The notes under the pieces were generated by a model. It worked only from the letters and a program-made list of their open reading frames with translations, was not told where the DNA came from and did no database searches. A program made the translations under genes and the position numbers. From assembly GCA_902766575.1 (NCBI GenBank), contig CACXED010000041.1, positions 1-5,892 on the forward strand: DNA of 5,892 nt, in the 5' to 3' direction. How positions within the stretch are numbered: the first letter of the stretch is position 1; each line of letters starts with the position of its first letter. Positions 1 to 4,480 of the stretch are shown here, in pieces. Source of the DNA: an uncultured Ruminococcus sp. (GTDB lineage: Bacteria; Bacillota; Clostridia; Oscillospirales; CAG-272).

Positions 1-195
1 ACCTACGGCATTTCTCCGGGACAGTACCGGATAAGCTGCCGGATCGAGGCCGCGCGGAACGCTCTCGCCGCCGGAGAAAGCATCGCCGAGGTATCCGAGC
101 GGCTCGGATTCCCCGACGTCTACACCTTCACGCACAGATTCAAAGCCGTGGTCGGCGTCTCGCCCGCCCGCTACAGAGGAGACGTCAGCGAATAA
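1..195 (+). CDS. AraC-family transcriptional regulator, C-terminal fragment (5' end outside window)
   Basis: The frame is open from base 1 to a TAA at 193-195, giving the last 64 residues of a protein whose start lies to the left. The sequence matches the second half of an AraC/XylS DNA-binding domain. It has the SPGQYR linker motif, an R-x-E-A-A-R-x-A-L helix, the turn I-A-E-V-S-E-R-L-G-F, then the recognition helix Y-T-F-T-H-R-F-K and the closing G-V-S-P-A-R-Y-R signature. AraC proteins of this kind usually respond to sugars and control nearby carbohydrate genes, so it could regulate the glycosidase genes of this window; that is inference. It converges on the spo0A-like gene with only 15 bases between the stop codons and no obvious terminator hairpin there. 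The effector domain and therefore the ligand class cannot be seen. Confidence 0.9.
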   Translation, partial: TYGISPGQYRISCRIEAARNALAAGESIAEVSERLGFPDVYTFTHRFKAVVGVSPARYRGDVSE

Positions 196-210
196 ACCCG
201 GCTGTCACGC

Positions 211-1008
211 TCACTTTATAACCCCGAGACGGAGCTTGTCAGCGATCATCGCGATAAATTCGGAGTTTGTCGGCTTGCCGCGCTGACGGCTGATCGTGTA
301 GCCGAAATAGCTGTTCAGCGTGTCGAGGTCTCCGCGGTCCCACGCGACCTCGATTGCGTGGCGTATCGCGCGCTCGACGCGGGAGGTAGTGGTTGAGAAG
401 CTCTTGGCGACGCTCGGATAGAGCGATTTCGTCACAAAGTTGATGATGTCGGGATCCTCAACGGTCATGGCTATCGCGCAGCGCAGATAGGTATAGCCCT
501 TGATATGCGCCGGTATGCCGATGTTGTGCAGTATCCGCGAGATCTGCACCTCAAGCGGCTCGTCCGAGCCGTCCGTCGATTGCGGAAGCTCCTTTGTCTC
601 CGGGATGTGCAGATTGTCCTTCATTCCCGCAAGAGCCCGGAAGATGCGCTCGCAGAGCTCGGTCGTCTCGTAGGGACGGGTAAGAAAATCGGCGTTGTCC
701 ATACGGCAGATCTCGCGCATGAGCGAGTCCTGACCGGCGTCGCCGATGTATATGAAGAACGCGGGGCGCGTCCGGGTCAGCTCAGCCCGCTGACGCTCCG
801 AGAAGATAAGCTGCATACCCTCTCCGCCGTCGAGCATGGCGTCGCAGATGACGAGGTTGCAGTGGAGACTCCGTATCGCGTTCTCGGCTTCCGCGCGGCT
901 CTGAGCCTCGTAAACGCACCCGAAGCCTATCCCGGTCAGCAGTCCGACGATGTTCCCGCGTTCGCCTCTCTCGGCGACGCAGACAAGTATTTTCATTGAT
1001 GTATCCAT
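211..1008 (-). CDS. spo0A: Spo0A-family response regulator with degenerate receiver domain
   Basis: A 265-residue protein, the usual length of Spo0A, the master regulator of sporulation entry and stationary-phase genes. Residues about 150-265 are a clear Spo0A C-terminal effector domain: the segment around 160-195 (I-P-A-H-I-K-G-Y, then F-V-T-K-S-L-Y-P), the recognition region S-R-V-E-R-A-I-R-H-A-I-E-V-A-W (209-223) and G-K-P-T-N-S-E-F-I-A (244-253). Residues 5-125 are a receiver fold with the phospho-acceptor position kept as Asp56 (I-C-D-A-M). The acidic pair is changed to Glu13-Arg14, the conserved Thr/Ser is Ile88 or Gly89, and the conserved Lys is Arg111. The chosen ATG (1006-1008) has AGGAAGGGA seven bases upstream. 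A longer reading from 1116 would start upstream of the predicted transcription start. The usual spoIVB neighbour is absent, so this may be a second Spo0A paralogue rather than the sporulation master regulator. Family assignment is firm; role in sporulation is uncertain. Confidence 0.93.
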   Translation of the reverse strand: MDTSMKILVCVAERGERGNIVGLLTGIGFGCVYEAQSRAEAENAIRSLHCNLVICDAMLDGGEGMQLIFSERQRAELTRTRPAFFIYIGDAGQDSLMREICRMDNADFLTRPYETTELCERIFRALAGMKDNLHIPETKELPQSTDGSDEPLEVQISRILHNIGIPAHIKGYTYLRCAIAMTVEDPDIINFVTKSLYPSVAKSFSTTTSRVERAIRHAIEVAWDRGDLDTLNSYFGYTISRQRGKPTNSEFIAMIADKLRLGVIK

Positions 1009-1015
1009 ATAGTTG

Positions 1016-1024
1016 TCCCTTCCT
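1016..1024 (-). promoter_or_regulatory. Ribosome binding site of the spo0A-like gene
   Basis: The - strand reads AGGAAGGGA here, with seven bases between it and the ATG at 1008-1006. It decides the start in favour of this ATG over the in-frame ATG at 996, which lacks a comparable site at the right distance, and over the upstream start at 1116. Confidence 0.8.
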
Positions 1025-1044
1025 GATAATATAATATTAAAGTC

Positions 1045-1109
1045 GGCGATCTTCTCCAAACCGGGACAATATTTCCACAAGCTGTGAATTATTCTATTTC
1101 CCGGTCGCC
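1045..1109 (-). promoter_or_regulatory. Predicted structured 5' leader of the spo0A-like mRNA
   Basis: In this A+T-rich leader, four G+C-rich blocks are arranged as nested complements. On the + strand GGCGA (1045-1049) and CCGGG (1061-1065) pair with the contiguous block CCCGG-TCGCC (1100-1109). This gives two 5-bp stems separated by an 11-base bulge on one side. The loop between them contains smaller possible pairings, CACA (1076-1079) with TGTG (1083-1086) and AATA (1068-1071) with TATT (1090-1093). The structure would start almost at the predicted transcription start (about 1111) and end about 37 bases before the start codon. It does not match a riboswitch class I recognise. It could affect mRNA stability or translation; function is inference. 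Confidence 0.35.
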
Positions 1110-1110
1110 T

Positions 1111-1124
1111 GTACAATATTGTAC
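1111..1124. promoter_or_regulatory. Perfect 14-bp palindrome over the spo0A-like promoter -10 (candidate operator)
   Basis: GTACAATATTGTAC is a perfect palindrome that covers the whole -10 hexamer of the predicted leftward promoter and the predicted start point. A protein bound here would block transcription of the spo0A-like gene. Part of the symmetry comes from the -10 sequence itself, so it may be incidental. Confidence 0.35.
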
Positions 1125-1146
1125 CATATATTTACAAAATAATCAA
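1118..1146 (-). promoter_or_regulatory. Sigma-A type promoter for the spo0A-like gene
   Basis: On the - strand, TTGATT (1146-1141) is followed after exactly 17 bases by TACAAT (1123-1118). Each hexamer has only one or two differences from consensus (TTGACA, TATAAT). The predicted start point is near 1111, giving a leader of about 100 bases before the ATG at 1008. Confidence 0.65.
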
Positions 1147-1200
1147 GTGGACGGATAACCAAAATATGGGGTAATTTACTGTATAATCCGTACAAAGATT

Positions 1201-1207
1201 TGTCGAA
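1201..1207 (+). promoter_or_regulatory. 0A-box (Spo0A binding site), exact consensus match
   Basis: TGTCGAA is the consensus 0A-box bound by phosphorylated Spo0A in Bacillus and Clostridium, and here it is preceded by TT as in strong sites. It lies in the divergent region, 26 bases upstream of the -35 of the rightward operon and about 55 bases upstream of the -35 of the spo0A-like gene. A 7-base match on either strand of a region this size is expected by chance only about once in thirty such regions. Position beside a Spo0A-family gene makes it more credible. Whether it acts on the operon, on the spo0A-like gene or on neither is not shown. Confidence 0.5.
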
Positions 1208-1211
1208 TTAC

Positions 1212-1232
1212 AGCGTTAATTGCGCCAACGCT
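1212..1232. promoter_or_regulatory. Inverted repeat just upstream of the operon -35 (candidate operator)
   Basis: AGCGTT (1212-1217) and AACGCT (1227-1232) are perfect inverted copies separated by nine bases, ending one base before the -35 hexamer of the rightward promoter. Half-sites centred 15 bases apart are compatible with a dimeric regulator. No specific regulator can be named; the spacing and sequence do not match a catabolite-repression (cre) site. Confidence 0.3.
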
Positions 1233-1233
1233 C

Positions 1234-1262
1234 TTGACAGACGGGTGAGAGTGTGGTAGAAT
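1234..1262 (+). promoter_or_regulatory. Sigma-A promoter of the esterase/GH78 operon
   Basis: A perfect -35 TTGACA (1234-1239) is followed by a 17-base spacer and the -10 TAGAAT (1257-1262), one base from consensus. The predicted start point is near 1269, about 33 bases before the first ATG. The -10 and flanking bases (TGTGGTAGAAT, 1252-1262) recur exactly upstream of the GH10-like gene. Confidence 0.8.
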
Positions 1263-1268
1263 TGATTG

Positions 1269-1282
1269 GATTAAATTTAATC
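1269..1282. promoter_or_regulatory. Perfect 14-bp palindrome at the operon transcription start (candidate operator)
   Basis: GATTAAATTTAATC is a perfect palindrome that begins at the predicted start point, six bases after the -10. Its first ten bases also occur at the same distance from the -10 of the GH10-like gene (5870-5861, - strand). There the second half-site is degenerate. A repressor site or a common leader element would both fit. It is all A/T apart from its end bases, which raises the chance of coincidence. Confidence 0.4.
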
Positions 1283-1290
1283 TTGAATTT

Positions 1291-1297
1291 AGGAGGA
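1291..1297 (+). promoter_or_regulatory. Ribosome binding site of the SGNH esterase gene
   Basis: AGGAGGA, a near-perfect Shine-Dalgarno sequence, ends four to five bases before the ATG at 1302. It fixes the start of the esterase gene. Confidence 0.85.
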
Positions 1298-1301
1298 AAA
1301 T

Positions 1302-2324
1302 ATGAAAACCTACAGATATACCGATTCGCCGCTCGAGGTTCACGGGCTCCCGTTCTGGAACGAGAACCATCTGCTCGAACGGCTCCCCGCGAAAACGCTT
1401 GAAAGTCTGAAAGCCGAAAATCCGAGCTCGGGCGTGCTGAATCTCCAAAAGCGCTGTCCCGGAGCGCGGATCTGCTTCCGGACCAACGCAAAGCGGTTTA
1501 CGGTCAGAATGGAGCTTGAGACTATCTCTCCGGACGTGGGAATGTCTATCTTCGCCTGCCAGGCTATCAACGTCATGATCGGCCCGCACAAAACCGCGCG
1601 GTTTGCCGGGCTTGTGAATCCGCCCGATTACAATACCCTGACCGCGCAGCGCACCTTCTCAAAGTCGGACGAGACCGAGGATATCACGCTCTTTCTGCCG
1701 AGGAACGAGCCGGTGAAGAATATCGAGATCGAGGTCGACGACGACGCTCTTGTTGAAGCTCCGACGCCTTACAGATATCCGCCGATACTGTTCTACGGCT
1801 CGTCGATCACCGAGGGCGGCTGCTGCTGCCGTATGACAAACGTCTACAACGCGCTGATTTCGAGCGATCTCGACGTGGATTACTACAACTACGGCTTCTC
1901 GGGCAGCGCGCGAGGAGAGATGGCGCTCGCCGACTGCATAGCTGATATCCCGATGAGCATCTTCGTCTACGACTACGACCACAACGCTCCGACTCCCGAG
2001 CATCTCAAAAAGACTCACGAGCCTTTCTTCAAACGCATCCGCGAAAAGAATCCCGACCTGCCGGTGATAATGATATCGCGCCCGGTCTACATAGGCTCGG
2101 AGGACGCGGATATCCGCGCCGAAATTATCCGCGAGACCTATGAGAACGCGAAAAAAGCCGGAGACAAAAACGTATACTTTATCGACGGAAGAAAATTCTT
2201 CGGCGACAGGGGAGCGCTCTGCTCCTGCGACGACTGCCACCCGAACGACCTCGGCTTCTATCTGATGGCGCAGGCTATCGAGCCGACCGTAAAGAAAATA
2301 CTCGAGGAAAACTACGGAAAATAA
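1302..2324 (+). CDS. Two-domain SGNH/GDSL-family esterase, probable carbohydrate deacylase
   Basis: A 340-residue protein with no signal peptide or membrane segment, so cytoplasmic. Residues about 1-155 look like a beta-rich N-terminal domain, as in GDSL enzymes with an N-terminal jelly-roll. Residues about 160-335 are an SGNH hydrolase. Block I is G-S-S-I-T-E-G-G (166-173) with Ser168 as nucleophile. A glycine-rich block II follows (Y-G-F-S-G, 197-201). Block III is Y-D-H-N-A-P (224-230) with Asn228. Block V is D-D-C-H-P-N-D (310-316), giving the Asp310 and His313 of the triad. This arrangement resembles Pfam Lipase_GDSL_3 proteins, which are often found with glycoside hydrolases. The likely reaction is hydrolysis of an ester, such as acetate, from a sugar. 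It is the first gene of an operon, 15 bases ahead of the GH78-like gene. Three consecutive cysteines at 174-176, right after the nucleophile loop, are uncommon. The exact substrate is unknown. Confidence 0.85.
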   Translation: MKTYRYTDSPLEVHGLPFWNENHLLERLPAKTLESLKAENPSSGVLNLQKRCPGARICFRTNAKRFTVRMELETISPDVGMSIFACQAINVMIGPHKTARFAGLVNPPDYNTLTAQRTFSKSDETEDITLFLPRNEPVKNIEIEVDDDALVEAPTPYRYPPILFYGSSITEGGCCCRMTNVYNALISSDLDVDYYNYGFSGSARGEMALADCIADIPMSIFVYDYDHNAPTPEHLKKTHEPFFKRIREKNPDLPVIMISRPVYIGSEDADIRAEIIRETYENAKKAGDKNVYFIDGRKFFGDRGALCSCDDCHPNDLGFYLMAQAIEPTVKKILEENYGK

Positions 2325-2327
2325 AAC

Positions 2328-2334
2328 AGGAGGA
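2328..2334 (+). promoter_or_regulatory. Ribosome binding site of the GH78-like gene
   Basis: AGGAGGA lies within the 15-base gap after the esterase stop codon and five bases before the ATG at 2340. With no room for a promoter in the gap, it indicates translation from the shared operon mRNA. Confidence 0.85.
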
Positions 2335-2339
2335 CTACC

Positions 2340-4433
2340 ATGTTTACTGCCGCAAAACCGATATTTATCAAGGGAAAATCAAAGGAGACCAACTTTCAGG
2401 CGGGCTTTGTCTGCCGCTTCAACGCATCTGAGGGCAAAAAATATACTCTCCGGATGGCGGCTTCGACCTTCTGCCGCGTGACGCTTAACGGCGCGTTCCT
2501 GCACTACGGCCCGGCGCGCGGACCTCACGGCTATCTTCGCGTCGACGAGATAACCGTCCCCGCAAAGCCCGGCGAGAACCTGCTGACCTTTGAGGTCGCG
2601 GGCTATAACTGTCCGTCCTTCTATACGGTCGATATTCCCTCGTTCCTCCAGTGCGAGATAAGCTCTGACGGCGAGGTCGTCGCCTTTACCGGACGCGACT
2701 TCAAGGGAATTTCGCTCGACACGCTCCGCGAGCCTAAGGTCTCGCGCTACAGCTATCAGCGCGCCTTTACCGAGGTCTATTATCTCGACTCAAAAGCCGC
2801 CGACTGGAAGAACGGCGATTTCGACGGCGAGGAGCTCGGGATATCCGATCCCGGACTTGAGTACATACCCCGCGGCTTCAAAATTCCCGAGTTCAGGGTC
2901 ACGGCTCCCGCAAAGCCGGTCAGAGCCGGAGTTTACGCTCTTAAGAACTCCGAGCGCCGCTACTGCCGGAATCACATCCCGTCAAAGGACGTCAAGTGCT
3001 TCAGATACGAGGAGCTTCCGAACGATATCATCGGCGCGACCGACGCCGACTTCACCGAGCGCGAAATCGGCGATAAGACCTCCGCGGGTCAGTTCAGACA
3101 GTTCACCTTTGACGGCATCGACACCGGATTTATAATAACGAAGCTCAAGGTCTCGTCCCCGGCGGTCGTATATGTTATCTTCGCCGAGAAATACAAGCCC
3201 GGCACGTCTGACATCGACTCGGGCGACGCGTCGAGCGACACGCTCAACGTCATAAAGTACCGTCTGCCGATCGGAGAATATACGCTCGAGTCCTTTGAGT
3301 GCTACTCCTTCAAGCATATCGCGCTGATGGTCGAGTCGGGCGAGGTCGAGAGCTGCGAGTTCACGCTCCGCGAATACTGCTATCCGATAAGGAATATCAC
3401 GGTCAAGACCGGAGACCCGACCCTCGACAAGACCTTTGAAGCCTGCCGTCAGAGCTTCAGGCAGAACACTATCGACTGCTTCATGGACTGCCCCGGACGC
3501 GAGCGCGGCGGATGGCTCTGCGACAGCTACTTCACCGGAATGTCGTCGCTGCTCTTTACCGGAGATACCGAGTGCGAGCGGCTCTATCTCGACAATTTCA
3601 GCATCGCCAAGTTCCCCGAGCCGGGACTTCCGAGAGGACTTCTGCCCGAGTGCTATCCCGGCGACAATCTCTGGGACTCGAGCATCCCGCAGTGGACGAT
3701 GTGGTATGTGATGGAGGTCGGAGCTTTCGGAGAGCGCGGCGGAGACGCTTCGCGCTACAGAGAGATCGTAGAACGGATCCTCGGCTTCTTCGAGCCTTAC
3801 GAGAACTCCGACGGACTGCTCGAAAAGCTCCCGTTCTGGAATTTTGTCGAGTGGACAAGGGCTAACAGCTGGGTTCAGGACGTGAACTATCCGACGAATA
3901 TGCTCTACACCGGAGTTCTGCGCACGGCGGCTAAGGTTCTCGACCGCCCGGAGCTCTGCGAAAAGGCTGACAGGATACGCGACGAGATAGTAAAGCAGTC
4001 CTTCGACGGCGAATACTTCCGCGACCACGCAAAAAGAATGCCCGACGGCAGTCTCGAGGTGCTTGACGACCGCTCGGATATCTGCCAGCACGAGGCGCTG
4101 ATGTTCGACATCTTCGACCCATCCGACCCGAAGTTCGCGGTGCTCATGGAGAGCATCAGAAACCGCTTCGGAGTGCTCGGCGACCGGAGCGGACTTCCGG
4201 CGGACATCGAGCCGCTCGACCTTTTCATCGGCTTTGCGGTCAGGATCGAGGTGCTGATGAAGCTCGGAATGTACGAGCAGAATCTTGAGGAGATCAAAGC
4301 GGTCTACGGCGTTATGGCTGAAGCTACCGGAACGATCTGGGAGCACCGCAAGGGGTTCGCCAGCCTGAATCACGGCTTCGGCTCCTTCGTCGCGGTCAGG
4401 ATCCTCGACTGCCTGCGCGGGCTGAGAGGCTGA
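2340..4433 (+). CDS. GH78-like six-hairpin glycosidase, probable alpha-L-rhamnosidase
   Basis: A 697-residue protein without a signal peptide. Residues about 1-110 form a beta-sandwich with a pattern common at the front of GH78 enzymes (V-T-L-N-G-A-F-L-H-Y-G-P-A-R-G, 47-61). A second beta-rich part runs to about 350. The (alpha/alpha)6 barrel follows from about 355. The signature is D-C-F-M-D-C-P-G-R-E-R-G-G-W-L-C-D (379-395), the counterpart of the D-C-P-x-R-(D/E)-E-R-x-G-W-x-G-D acid cluster of alpha-L-rhamnosidases, with Glu388 and Asp395 as likely catalytic acids. Near the end, G-T-I-W-E-H (664-669) and S-L-N-H-G-F-G-S (675-682) match the rhamnosidase general-base region, with Glu668 as candidate base. 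The protein ends directly after the barrel, so the usual C-terminal beta-domain is absent. It carries 18 cysteines, which suits a cytoplasmic enzyme of an anaerobe. It would release terminal L-rhamnose or a related sugar from imported oligosaccharides. Fold and clan are firm, rhamnose specificity less so. Confidence 0.82.
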   Translation: MFTAAKPIFIKGKSKETNFQAGFVCRFNASEGKKYTLRMAASTFCRVTLNGAFLHYGPARGPHGYLRVDEITVPAKPGENLLTFEVAGYNCPSFYTVDIPSFLQCEISSDGEVVAFTGRDFKGISLDTLREPKVSRYSYQRAFTEVYYLDSKAADWKNGDFDGEELGISDPGLEYIPRGFKIPEFRVTAPAKPVRAGVYALKNSERRYCRNHIPSKDVKCFRYEELPNDIIGATDADFTEREIGDKTSAGQFRQFTFDGIDTGFIITKLKVSSPAVVYVIFAEKYKPGTSDIDSGDASSDTLNVIKYRLPIGEYTLESFECYSFKHIALMVESGEVESCEFTLREYCYPIRNITVKTGDPTLDKTFEACRQSFRQNTIDCFMDCPGRERGGWLCDSYFTGMSSLLFTGDTECERLYLDNFSIAKFPEPGLPRGLLPECYPGDNLWDSSIPQWTMWYVMEVGAFGERGGDASRYREIVERILGFFEPYENSDGLLEKLPFWNFVEWTRANSWVQDVNYPTNMLYTGVLRTAAKVLDRPELCEKADRIRDEIVKQSFDGEYFRDHAKRMPDGSLEVLDDRSDICQHEALMFDIFDPSDPKFAVLMESIRNRFGVLGDRSGLPADIEPLDLFIGFAVRIEVLMKLGMYEQNLEEIKAVYGVMAEATGTIWEHRKGFASLNHGFGSFVAVRILDCLRGLRG

Positions 4434-4444
4434 GACATAATCAA

Positions 4445-4480
4445 TGCGCCGCCCTTTCGGGCGGCGCAGTTTATTTATAT
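4445..4480 (+). terminator. Rho-independent terminator of the esterase/GH78 operon, possibly bidirectional
   Basis: TGCGCCGCCC (4445-4454) pairs perfectly with GGGCGGCGCA (4459-4468) around the tetraloop TTTC, a 10-bp very G+C-rich stem. It is followed on the + strand by the T-rich run GTTTATTTATATT. It sits between two convergent genes, 11 bases after the GH78-like stop and just past the stop of the GH10-like gene. On the - strand the following bases are less T-rich, so termination should be best for the rightward operon. Confidence 0.9.

Noticed and set aside
196..210. A terminator between the convergent AraC and spo0A-like genes
   Set aside because: The 15-base gap has no convincing stem or T-run. 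Termination may lie inside the opposing gene or be absent.
1043..1079. A sigma-H-like promoter for the spo0A-like gene (TGTGGAAAT, 13 bases, GGAGAAG on the - strand)
   Set aside because: Bacillus spo0A has a sigma-H promoter, so I looked for one. The match has at least three mismatches to consensus and non-standard spacing, too weak to report as a feature.
1009..1116. Upstream extension of the spo0A-like gene by 36 residues to a start at 1116
   Set aside because: That start lies upstream of the predicted transcription start and overlaps the promoter palindrome. The extra residues do not resemble Spo0A, and a good ribosome binding site serves the ATG at 1008.
1182..1187. Perfect TATAAT on the + strand as a second operon promoter
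   Set aside because: No acceptable -35 exists 16-18 bases upstream and there is no TGn extension. The promoter at 1234-1262 is far better. If it were used, the 0A-box would lie just downstream and suggest repression.
1659..2240. A 193-codon open frame on the - strand opposite the SGNH gene
   Set aside because: It is a shadow of the SGNH hydrolase reading frame. Its translation is low-complexity and valine/alanine/arginine-rich, without a family match I can recognise.
2982..4373. A 463-codon open frame on the - strand opposite the GH78-like gene
   Set aside because: It lies fully antisense to a gene with clear glycosidase motifs. Its translation shows no recognisable domain, and long antisense frames are common opposite G+C-rich codons.
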